Shown here one piece after another: positions 46,841 through 56,420 of a stretch of 64,000 bases of DNA. Numbering within the stretch: position 1 is the stretch's first letter; every line of letters begins with the position of its first letter. Origin of the DNA: Artocarpus heterophyllus (Eukaryota > Streptophyta > Magnoliopsida > Rosales > Moraceae); the NCBI GenBank assembly GCA_025403435.1, contig CM046345.1, forward strand, positions 12,280,235-12,344,234, given 5' to 3'. The notes under the pieces were generated by a model. It saw only the letters and a list, made by a program, of their open reading frames with translations. It searched no databases and was not told the origin of the DNA. Made by a program: the position numbers and the translations under genes.

Positions 46841-47144
46841 TATGAATCAAATGACATAAAAATTGCCTGTGGGCTAAATTTTTAACTCAAATAGATTCAT
46901 ATATCCTTATGATGATACTATCAAATTATATGCCCTTTTCTTAAGTCCTGTGGGTAAATTAAGAAAGATAATTTGATACATCATCTTAACTAATCATATT
47001 AAATACAATAAAAATTCCTGTGGGATAAAATTTATCATATTACACATGATTAATCACAATTTAATGTCTTTTTATCATATGTGATTTAAACATCTAACAT
47101 AATTTTTTGCATAATTAAAGATGTCGTGGCTACTCTTTAATTAT
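46841..47144 (-). other. Array of five predicted RNA hairpins in the leader of element C
   Basis: Inverted pairs found by eye: TATGAATC 46841-46848 with GATTCATA 46894-46901; GATGATACTATCAAATTAT-type arm 46911-46930 with its complement 46969-46986; TAATCAT 46991-46997 with ATGATTA 47046-47052; AATCACA about 47053 with TGTGATT about 47082; ATAATTAAAGA 47111-47121 with TCTTTAATTAT 47134-47144. The first three enclose a plus-strand CCTGTGGG (46866-46873, 46947-46954, 47017-47024), which reads CCCACAGG in the element's RNA. Lies between the dyad-repeat cluster and gag. Confidence 0.75.
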
Positions 47145-47694
47145 TCAAAAATTAAATACATATATCACAAGACATTTATTCTTAAATTTTTGCTCATAAA
47201 ATAAATTGCATTTACCTTAAGCAATAAATAAATATGAACAAAGAACCATAATTTATGTACTAATTTTCATTATGTATATATTAAAATTATACATTCAAAA
47301 TATAATTTAGCACATTATTGTACAAAATTAAATGTACTAAATTATTTAACTTAATATTGCATGCATAATTTTAAATCACAAATTATACATAATGAACACT
47401 ATATGTACATAAATTTACAAAATTATATCCACACAAATACTATATAATATTCATAACAAATACCAAAATTATGAATATTCAAAATTATGAATTTTTTTCA
47501 TAATTATTCCATAATATGAAAATTTTCATAAAAATATACCAAAATTGTGGATATTATGAAAATTTCATAAAAATTATAAAAACTGAAAATTTTATGAAAT
47601 TTTCCCCAAAAAATATCATTTTATGAAATCTGGAAAAAATCAATTTTTTTTTTTAAAATTTTTGGGTTTTTTTTTAAATTTTCTGCATATCTAA
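47145..47694. other. AT-rich part of the element C leader
   Basis: Very AT-rich, with repeated ATTATGAA/AAAATTTTCATAA words; no coding potential. It could fold further, but low complexity makes pairing unspecific. Confidence 0.6.
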
Positions 47695-47899
47695 AAACGA
47701 CATGTCGTTTTGGTCATTAAGACCAAAAACGACGTGTCGTTTCATTACTTGAAAGTCAGCCCTTCACTGTCCAAACGACATGTCGTTTTGGTCCTCATGG
47801 ACTAAAAACGACACGTCGTTTTCTTGCTGTGAAAAACGCCCTCACTACCAAAAATGACGTGTCGTTTTGGCTGACCCAAGGCCAAACGACATGTCGTTT
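47695..47899. repeat. Six palindromes of the AAACGACATGTCGTTT type
   Basis: Perfect 16-bp palindromes at 47695-47710, 47773-47788 and 47884-47899. Near-perfect ones with GT or AC at the centre are at about 47726-47742, 47805-47822 and 47850-47868. Flanks (CCAAAACGAC..., ...GTCGTTTTGG) extend the symmetry in several. They lie in the 5' leader of element C. Confidence 0.95.
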
Positions 47900-47914
47900 T
47901 GTGTCGTCTTCAAC

Positions 47915-47990
47915 CTTGAACCGGGTCGTCTTGACCCGGTTGACCCGAATTCTGACCCGGTTTCAAACCCGGCTCGTTTTTCACCCTCCG
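47915..47990. repeat. ACCCGG/CCGGGT repeat block
   Basis: Five occurrences of ACCCGG or its complement within about 75 bp (AACCGGGTCG, GACCCGGTTG, GACCCGAATT, GACCCGGTTT, AACCCGGCTC), some in inverted orientation, giving hairpin potential. CG-rich compared with its surroundings. Confidence 0.75.
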
Positions 47991-48540
47991 GACACCAATT
48001 TTGACGTTTCAAATTGCAGAATTCATAGAAATCTAATGTCTAAATGATTTCTAATCTTAGTTTCAATTAAGAAACGCTAAAAAACAAAACCCAAAATCAA
48101 AAAAAATTTTCAACCCGTGTGTTCAAAACACGGAAATTTTCCATGTTTCTTGTTGGAAACAAAGTGCGCAGCGGAATTTTTAAAATTTTTCATCAGAGTA
48201 TTTTCCAAAACACAAGTTTGACATGTTATATGTATAAATTAAACAGATCTTACTAACCTCAGTGTGCCGAAGAACCTCCGCGACCTATGTAGAGAAGTAA
48301 CGTTCCAGAAGAGCCTCAACCAACTGGTCTTCTTTGCTATTCTCTATCCACAACCGGAGTGAGTGTGGGCTCACACGTACAGCTCTTCCACCGATGACTC
48401 TCCTTCCAACCAATAGAAAGAACCCAAAGCTAGTGCTCGTGATTTGTGAACAAAAGCTCTTAGGGAGTTTTCAGATGCTCATTAGAAGAGTATCACTCAT
48501 AATCTCTCAAATTGATCTGAGTAAATCATTAGACTCACTC

Positions 48541-48550
48541 TCTTTTTATA
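48541..48550 (-). promoter_or_regulatory. TATA box in the 3' LTR of B
   Basis: TATAAAAAGA on the minus strand with CCAAT just upstream (GGACCAATAGG). The identical sequence in the promoter-active 5' LTR is at 56209-56218. It places the transcription start about 30 bp further, so R-U5 would be about 350 bp. Confidence 0.75.
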
Positions 48551-48629
48551 CCTATTGGTCCAAGGGTCAGTCCATATCAGATTAGGTCTCAAAAAATCGA
48601 AACAGAATCAAGCTCGGATCAATATCTGA

Positions 48630-48659
48630 TAAGATACGCGTGAAAAACGCGTAATCTTA
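48630..48659. other. ACGCGT-based stem-loop in the LTR of B
   Basis: TAAGATACGCGT pairs with ACGCGTAATCTTA around a GAAAA loop, with one bulged A. It is duplicated in the other LTR at about 56297-56326. It lies between the TATA box and the motif cluster. Confidence 0.75.
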
Positions 48660-48667
48660 TGTGCGCT

Positions 48668-48750
48668 GATAGGCAGGCCAAACTGTCTGATAGGCAGGCC
48701 GAACTGGCCAGTTCGGCAGGCCGAACACGTCATCCGGCAGGCCGAACTGC
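48668..48750 (-). repeat. GTTCGGCCTGCCG cluster in the 3' LTR of B
   Basis: Plus strand shows AGGCAGGCCAAAC, AGGCAGGCCGAAC, TTCGGCAGGCCGAAC and CCGGCAGGCCGAAC at about 20-24 bp spacing. It lies about 120-200 bp upstream of the TATA box. Confidence 0.92.
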
Positions 48751-50175
48751 CGAGAAAAAATCTTCGCGAATCTTTTATTTTCCACCCGAGATTCTAAAGG
48801 ATAAAGTCTCAGTTTTGATTCAAATAGCCCAATAGAAAATATATCTGATCAAAACAAACTTTATCAAGATAATCTCTAAGAAAATAAATCAATTCACAAT
48901 AATTCTACAAGTTTATCTTGTTCTAATTGTCCAAAATTAAAACAACCGATAAACTGACAAGAATTATCCGAACGCCATAATTTAACAAGTTCTTCTTAAA
49001 CTAATTTCTTACATAATTAATTCAACCGATAAACAGACATGAATTATTTGATTCTTACAAATTTTAAACCAATCTGATAAATCTGACATAAGTCACCAAT
49101 TATTGGAAAAGCACGCCGTGTCGTTACAGGATTTTGTGAGCTAGCAAAGGGGACCAAAATGGACCTATAAAGTTCAAGCTCATGATAATTATGAAACCCA
49201 ATATCCCAGATATACATTTCACAATTATCAACTCCAACGCTACTCCACTAAAAGCTTGGAGCTGCACTCTCGAACTTTATAGAATTACGAAGCTCGTGTA
49301 GCTAAGTCTCCATGACATATCATAGTGTATCGCATCCCCATATGATCATCCATAACTTAAGGACAAGTTCTGTCTTACCTTCCCGATTATTTTTATCTTA
49401 CGTTCCATTGTCTCACCATTAGAAAACTTACCATCCAAAGATAGTATACCATTCGGTTACACCTATGTATCCAAATGGTTGAGCGCTCCAGTTTTTCAAT
49501 TACAGGACAACGCATATAAGAGGATATCATTACTCCTAAAGAAGAGCTATGGATTCCATATCCATGAATCACAAGTCTACGCTATCAAGAGTCATGCCTC
49601 CAACGTACCGGCATGCATGCCACTATAGAGATGTGGGAGTCACCCATTGGTACATCAAAAGACACAAGTCTAGACAACGGGCCTATTATTCATCTCAGGA
49701 TTAAGATACAATACAAATGATTGTCTAAAGTGAATCGATTTGCCAAGACAGAATTATTAATCCAAATCAATTCACTTTATGTCCCGATCCAACACATCGT
49801 CACCTTTGACAACGTGCCAATGTTTCTATTCATGGAGTCCAACTCCGATGGTCAAGACAAACCATCTCCCAAAAGGGATATAGACAACATAACAATCTTT
49901 ACATGAATAAAGCGCCCAACTTTATTCCCTCGATTGCGGATCATATATTTTAGACCATCACCTTAAGAATCGTGTCTACCGCATAATCATCCCATCATAT
50001 GCCCAACTCTTAAGGTTTAGACTGATAGTCTCAGACTACTGTTTGCTTATCATACATTCAACGAATATGAACGTAAAGAGGACAAGATTTGGTATATATA
50101 AATAAATTCTTTATTGATAAAAATGTCTCCAAAAACGTATTACATTTTTACTCCTTAGGGCATACATTTCTAACA

Positions 50176-50187
50176 ATCTCCCACTTG
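50176..50187 (-). other. Polypurine tract of element B
   Basis: Minus strand CAAGTGGGAGAT abuts the TGTTAG start of the 3' LTR. Confidence 0.88.
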
Positions 50188-50189
50188 CA

Positions 50190-53100
50190 CTAAGTGAGTA
50201 AATACTGCAAATTTTGCATCCCCATAGCTTCCACATGCTTCTCGAAGACTCTCCCAGTAAGTGTCTTCGTGAATGGATCAGCTAAATTGTCCTTTGACGC
50301 GATCTTGCACACTGTGACATGCCCGGCCTCAACGAAGTCCTTTACCACATGATACTTCCGATCAATATGCTTACTCTTCTTGTGAAATCTTGGTTCCTTA
50401 GCATTAGCTACCGCCGCACTGTTATCATAGTACAGTGATACCGCCTTATCCATACCAGGAACTACCTCAAGATCCCCAAGGAACTTGCGGAGCCACACTG
50501 CTTCTTTCGAAGCATCACTAGCCGCCACATACTCGGCCTCCATCGTTGAATCTGAAGTGCAATCTTGCTTCGCACTTCTCCAACTGATGGCACCGCCACC
50601 TAGAGTAAACACAAACCCCGAAGTCGATTTCCTAGAATCCAGGCAGGATTGAAAATCCGAATCAGTGTATCCTAGAGGAGTTAAATCCTCACCCGAATAC
50701 ACAAGCATATACCCTCGAGTCCTTCTCAGGTACTTGAAAATATGCTTTACCGCAACCCAATGGTTCGGTCCTGGATCCGCCTGAAATCGACTCACAATCC
50801 CGTCCGCATAGCTAATATCCGGTCGAGTGCAAAGCATAGCATACATGAGACTACCCACTGTCGAAGCATAAGGCACCTTCTTCATGTATTCTCTTTCCTC
50901 ATAAGACTTTGGAGAGTCTTTCTTAGAAAGAGTAATTCCAGACCTAGATGGTTGCCCACCTTTCTTGGAATCCTGCATTGCAAACCTCCTGAGAATTTTA
51001 TCTATGTAGCTGGCCTGTGACAAAGCTATCATTTTGTTCTTCCTATCCCGAAAGATCTAGATACCGAGAACAAAATTAGCCTCACCCAAGTCCTTCATGT
51101 CAAACTGCTTGGTCAACCATAATTTGACTGATGACAACGCCCCAACGTCATTGCCAATTAGCAGAATGTCATCTACATAGAGTAGTAGAAAAACCACCTT
51201 CTCATTCTTAATGTGTTTGTAAACACATGGTTCATCCACATTTTGTGAGAACCCATAAGTCTTGATCACTTGATCAAATCTTATGTTCCAAGAACGAGAA
51301 GCCTGCTTAAGTCCATAAATTGACTTTAGCAGCTTACAAACCTTACCCTCTTGACCCGCGACCTTGAACCCGTCTGGTTGTTCCATATAAATGGACTCAT
51401 CAAGATAGCCATTCAGAAAAGCCGTCTTGACATCCATCTGTCAAATCTCGTAGTCGAGAGCGGCAGCTATGGACAAGAGAATCCGGATGGACTTAAGCAT
51501 GGCTACAGACGAAAAGGTTTCCTCATAATCGATTCCTTCCTTTTGCGTATAACCCTTAGCTACCAGTCTAGCCTTAAAGGTTTCGACCTTTCCATCCACT
51601 CCTCTTTTCCTCTTGTAGATCCACTTACACCCTATGGGTTTTACCCCTTCGGGAAGATCCACAAGCTCCTAGACCCGATTAGTCTCCATAGACTTCATCT
51701 CTATGTTCATGGCCTCTGTCCAGAGTCTTGAATCAACATCCTCCATGGCTTCTGCGTAAGTATAAGGATCCCTGTCATGTTCATCCGGTTCAGCCAAAAA
51801 GACCTCCCCATTAAACATAGACTTCTCAGGTTAACGCTTGATCCTCCCACTACGCCGAAGCCCCTGAGGTTGTTGTTCAGGTTTGTTTGGTTTTTCTACA
51901 CTGATCGGAATGGTTTCATTCGGAACCTCCGGAGTGAACGAATCACCCCTTAACTCCTCAAGCACCACTTTGCTTCGAGGTTTAAAGTCATTCATGTAAC
52001 TCTCCTCAAGGAAAGTTGCATTAGTTGAAACCACGACTTTATTTTCCTTTGGGTTATAAAAATAACCCCCTTTAGTCCCTTTTGGATATCCTACAAACAC
52101 GCAAACTTCCGAACGTGCTTCCAACTTATTCGGATCCTTAAACAGGACATGAGCTGGACATCCCCATATGCGAATATGGTTTAAGGATGTCTTCCGTCTT
52201 GTCCACAACTCGTGAGGAGTTTTAGGGACCGATTTTGAAGGCACATTGTTCAAAAGATAACATGCGGTTTGTAGTGCATATCCCCAAAAGGACAAAGGCA
52301 ATGATGAATAACTCATCATGGACCGAATCATGTCCAACAAAGTCCTATTCCTTCTCTCCGCTATGCCATTCTGCTGCGGAGTGCCCGGCGCAGTCAAATG
52401 GGATAAAATCCCATTCTCTAACAAGTGTCCCAAGAACTCATCAGAAAGGTATTCCCCACCTCGATCAGATCGAAGTGCCTTTATGGGTTTACCCAATTGC
52501 TTTTCCACTTCAGCCTGAAACTCCCTGAACTTATCATAAGTTTCGCTTTTGTGGTGCATTAGGTACACATACCCATATCTTGAGTAATCGTCAATGAAAG
52601 TGACGAAGTACTCATACCCTCCTCGTGCCCGGATGTTCATCGGTCCGCAAACATCACTATGCACAAGTTCTAGAACCCCTTCGGCCCTATTGCCCTTAGA
52701 CCCGTATGGTCTTTTGGTCATTTTACCCTCTAAACAAGACTCACATTGAGGTATAGATTCCACCTTTAAGTGACTTAAAGGTCCATCCCTTACCAACCTT
52801 TGAATCCTATTCAGGTTAATATGGCCAAGGCGCAAATGCCAAAGATAAGTCTTATTAGAGTGAGAAGTTTTAAGTCTTTTTGAGTCATTATCATTTATCT
52901 CAGTATTAAGCAATAGGTCCATCTTAGGTTTGATAAAATATAGATTATTTTGCATCCATCCAGAACAGATAAAAGATTTGTTTTTACGAATCACCACTTT
53001 TTCATTAAAAGATACCACGTAGGAGTCTTTAAATAAAGAAGATACAGAAATTAAATTCCTTTTAAATTTAAGAACATAAAAACAATCTCGCAAAATTAAA

Positions 53101-54143
53101 CTCCTATAATTATCAAAATAAAGATGGACATCTCCCACTGCTTCCGCTGAGACCAAGGATCCATCGCCCATCCGAAGCGTTAAGTCTTCACGAAGTAGAC
53201 TTCTCGTTTCTTTGAATCCCTGCAGAGAAACACAAACATGATTAGTTGCACCGGAATCTATGACCCAAATGTCACTGGATTCCTCAACCAAACAAGTTTC
53301 TAAATATAGAAGATCACACCTACCTCCCTTGGAAAGGAAGTCCTTGCAATGCTTCTTTATATGTCCGACCTTACCATAGAAGAAGCATTTAAGCTTATTT
53401 GGGTTCTTCTTCTTCTTTTTCTTACTCTTGGTTACAGCAGGAATAGAAGACTTGCCACTCTTGGCCCGTTGCTTCTTTCGATTTCCATACTTAGAATTGG
53501 AACCAGAAGCAGCTACCATATTGGCCTCTCCACCAACAGGAGACTCCCTGATCAGCAGTTCAAACTCCTGTAACTGTTTCATCAGTTCTGTTAAGGTCAT
53601 ATCCCGTCTATTACTCAAATTAAAAGTAGCTCTAAACGGAATAAATTCCTTAGACAGAGTCTCAAAGACCATAGTCATCTGAGTTTCAGCATCGATGTCG
53701 GCTCCATTGGTTTGAGCCTCAGCGAGGTAACCCATGACCAACATCATATGCTCCTTTACAGATGTCCCCGGTCTCTGTCTACAGTTTAAGAGTTTCCGAA
53801 GCGCCCCTTGCCGCTTTGTTATGGCTTGGCCTCCAAACATGTCCTCAAGATTATCCAAGATCTGCTTTGCAGTCTCATAATCCTGATGTTGAGCCTGCAG
53901 CACGTTGTTCATGCTAGCCATAACATAGCAGCGGGCCTGATCATTAGCATCTTTCCAGCGGTCGTACGCTTGGAATTGCTCATTACTTGAGTGTCCCGTA
54001 GGCTCGGGAGAACAAGGAGTTGTCAGTACATATTTTAGTTTCTCAAAGAATAGGACGATGTCCAGGTTCCGTTTCCAATCATTTTAGTTCTTACCGATTA
54101 ATTGGTTTTTGTCAGGTATCGATGATAAAGCGTTTTTAGACAT
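50190..54143 (-). pseudogene. gag-pol: gag-pol polyprotein of element B with in-frame stops
   Basis: One continuous frame of about 1317 codons from the ATG at 54143 to 50190. Gag: UBN2-type capsid (about 53920-53550), and a zinc knuckle at about 53390-53345 reading [14 protein letters not shown], where Tyr replaces the second Cys. Protease: [10 protein letters not shown] (about 53265). Integrase: H-x-HINLNRI...CESC (about 52840-52730), RSDRGGEY (about 52470) and [10 protein letters not shown] (about 52370). [11 protein letters not shown] (about 51630), QMDVKTAFLNG (about 51437) and YVDDILL (about 51180). RNase H: TDSDFQSC, STSGFVF, MEAEY and KHIDRKYH, to 50190. Stops lie near 54085, at 51831-51833, near 51671, at 51438-51440 and near 51055. 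At least two are Trp codons changed by G-to-A. It needs a helper. Confidence 0.96.
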
Positions 54144-54294
54144 TTTCAACCTACAATAAAGAATCATATACCAAACATAAGCAAACATATATATTAATTT
54201 AGTAAGATAACACAATCATGTAAAATCATACAAATGTGTTTATGTGTCAAAACCTTGAAAATATCACAACCTTACAACGATAATTCCCAACTTA
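54144..54294. other. Element B leader next to gag
   Basis: About 150 bp between the gag start codon and the hairpin array; AT-rich, no coding potential and no clear repeats. Confidence 0.6.
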
Positions 54295-54610
54295 GAATTC
54301 AACAAGCTCCTAGGGGAGTCATGCCAAATTCAATCAGGAACACGGATCCCCTCCTGATTAATATATGCCATCCAGGACCCGTATGATCCAGCATATATTA
54401 ATAATCGTTTCTTTGGCCATTAATTTTATTAACAGAGCTCCTAGGGGAGGTTAATAATAAAATTAACGTGAGTGTATAACCACCGTTTCAATATTTTATC
54501 CATGATTTATAATCACCACCTAGGGGTGTGCAACCATAAATCATACTAAAATACCTTATCCTTTCAGAGATCCAATCTGGTACATGATAGAAATCCCTTC
54601 CTAGGGGTCA
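54295..54610 (-). other. Array of predicted RNA hairpins in the leader of element B
   Basis: Inverted pairs found by eye: AATCAGGA 54332-54339 with TCCTGATT 54352-54359; ATTAATATATGC 54357-54368 with GCATATATTAAT 54391-54402; TTAATTTTATTAAC 54420-54433 with its complement (two extra bases) 54450-54466; ATGATTTAT 54502-54510 with ATAAATCAT 54536-54544. A weaker GAATT/AATTC pair is at 54295-54331. Plus-strand CCTAGGGG occurs at 54309-54316, 54440-54447, 54519-54526 and 54600-54607. It lies inside or at the loop in three hairpins and itself extends to short stems (CTCCTAGGGGAG, CACCTAGGGGTG). RNA sense is CCCCTAGG. Confidence 0.78.
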
Positions 54611-55104
54611 GGACCACCATGTTCTTCCTATGGACCAACGATGGAGGCCTTAGGTTGTCTCTTCGAAAACCTTCTCCCACTCAATCTTTTGAAGTCAAGG
54701 TTTTATTTTAAAATTATGCATGAACAATTTTAATATGAGCGGCACTCCCTATTCTATATGGCATGTTAACAATATACATGGTAAATCATATTATAATGCA
54801 GACAAGCAAAGCAATCAAGCAAAGCTACAAGCATAATAATAATAATAACCGTTATATTATGGTTCCACCCTAGAGAATAGAAAAACTAAGATTACAAGAG
54901 AATAATCGAGACATTTATCGATTCTTCATCCTTGAATCCTCAAGTTGTATCCTTCTTCATGTAATATCCATCTTCAAGTCCTCAATCCCGTATGAATCGA
55001 ACACTTCATATTTCCGGTCATATCCAAATTTAATGTTTCTCATAATCGTCCCAAAAATAAAATTAAAACTGCACCAAAAATTGCACCTTTTCTAGACATT
55101 TGGT

Positions 55105-55325
55105 AGCTCTCGGTCGGCAGTCCGATCTGGGTGATCGGTCTGCCGATCATGGTGGTTCGGCCTGCCGAACATGAAGGTTCGGCCTGCCGAACATGAAGGT
55201 TCGGCCTGCCGACAGAGCACCAAAATTTCTGCCCCACTGTCGGCTTGCCGGACCGTACGTCCGGCCTGTCGATTGTGACCTTCGGCCTGCCGAACTGTGA
55301 GGTCCGGCATGCCGACCGAGCAGAA
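55105..55325 (-). repeat. TTCGGC(CT/AG)GCCGAA repeat array in the leader of element B
   Basis: Ten or so copies, including three consecutive 24-bp tandem units (TTCGGCCTGCCGAACATGAAGG-like) at about 55156-55213. Variants TCGGTCTGCCGATC, TCGGCTTGCCGGAC, TCCGGCCTGTCGA and TCCGGCATGCCGACC flank them. The minus-strand (RNA) orientation is GGCAGGCC, opposite to the array in B's own LTR. It lies between the primer site and the hairpin array. Confidence 0.95.
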
Positions 55326-55803
55326 GAAACCTTAATCCAGAAAATACAATTCATCAATTTTATTTTCAACAATTCAAAAACATAAAATTAGAGACTCAGG
55401 AAATACCTGGAGGCGCCATCATCAATCTTTAAGATCTGACTTTTCGTTCCGTCTTCTCCGAATAATTATTTAATTACAAAATTCTTACAAATTAAAAATT
55501 AAATAACAATTTCTAGACGGAGATGATAGTCCGCCATCTAATTACATGAAAAACCTAGATACACATTCTAACCTCTAAGGAACCATAACCGGTATTAATT
55601 AATTAATAAATAATTAAACAATGATTTAATCAACCATAATTAATTAATAACATTCACCACATAATCCATGACAACATATATATTATATAGAAACCTAGAG
55701 TGCCATCTCTCTATAAAATTTAATTCAAGCATAGGAGAGATTCAGATCACAAAATTTATGCATATAACATGATCACAAACTTGCAAATTTATGTAAAAAC
55801 CTC

Positions 55804-55816
55804 GGCTCTGATACCA
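55804..55816 (-). other. Primer binding site of element B (tRNA-iMet)
   Basis: Minus strand TGGTATCAGAGCC, a perfect match to the initiator-tRNA complement, two bases after the LTR end at 55819. Confidence 0.96.
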
Positions 55817-56208
55817 ATTGTTGGAAACAAAGTACGCAGCAGAATTTTTAAAAATTTTCATCAGAGTAATTTCCAAAACACAAGTTTGACATGTTATATG
55901 TATAAATTAAACAGATCTTACTAACCTCAGTGTGCCGAAGAACCTCCGCGACCTATGTAGAGAAGTAACGTTCCAGAAGAGCCTCAACCAACTGGTCTTC
56001 TTTGCTATTCTCTATCCACAACCGGAGTGAGTGTGGGCTCACACGTACAGCTCTTCCACCGGTGACTCTCCTTCCAACCAATAGAAAGAACCCAAAGCTA
56101 GTGCTCGTGATTTGTGAACAAAAGCTCTCAGGGAGTTTTCAGATGCTCATTAGAAGAGTATCACTCTTAATCTCTCAAATTGATCTGAGTAAATCATTAG
56201 ACTCACTC

Positions 56209-56218
56209 TCTTTTTATA
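56209..56218 (-). promoter_or_regulatory. TATA box of element B promoter (5' LTR)
   Basis: TATAAAAAGA with CCAAT upstream on the minus strand; this is the copy positioned to drive the element. Confidence 0.75.
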
Positions 56219-56334
56219 CCTATTGGTCCAAGGGTCAGTCCATATCAGATTAGGTCTCAAAAAATCGAAACAGAATCAAGCTCGGATCAATATCTGATAA
56301 GATACGCGTGAAAAACGCGTAATCTTATGTGCGC

Positions 56335-56420
56335 TGATAGGCAGGCCGAACTGTCTGATAGGCAAGCCGAACTGGCCAGTTTGGCAGGCCGAACACGTCA
56401 TCCAGTAGGCCGAACTGCCG
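56335..56420 (-). repeat. GTTCGGCCTGCCG cluster in the 5' LTR of B
   Basis: Four units as in the other LTR, with different point mutations (GGCAAGCCGAAC, TTTGGCAGGCC, CAGTAGGCCGAAC). The cluster lies 120-210 bp upstream of the TATA box, that is, in a promoter-proximal position. Confidence 0.92.

Larger units (their letters stand above)
48151..50175 (-). repeat. 3' LTR of element B (2025 bp)
   Basis: Minus strand from TGTTAGAAATGTATGCCC (50175) to TTTCCAACA (48151). On the minus strand a TATA box is at 48541-48550, preceded upstream by an ACGCGT hairpin (48630-48659) and the GTTCGGCCTGCCG motif cluster (48668-48750). Confidence 0.97.

Noticed and set aside
47695..47899. CRISPR-like or operator array of palindromes
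   Set aside because: Same reasons: the eukaryotic retroelement context and variable centres point to dyad sites or RNA elements, not a prokaryotic system.
55105..55325. Regular 24-bp repeats resembling a CRISPR array
   Set aside because: This is plant nuclear DNA inside a retrotransposon leader. The spacers are as repetitive as the repeats and there are no cas genes.
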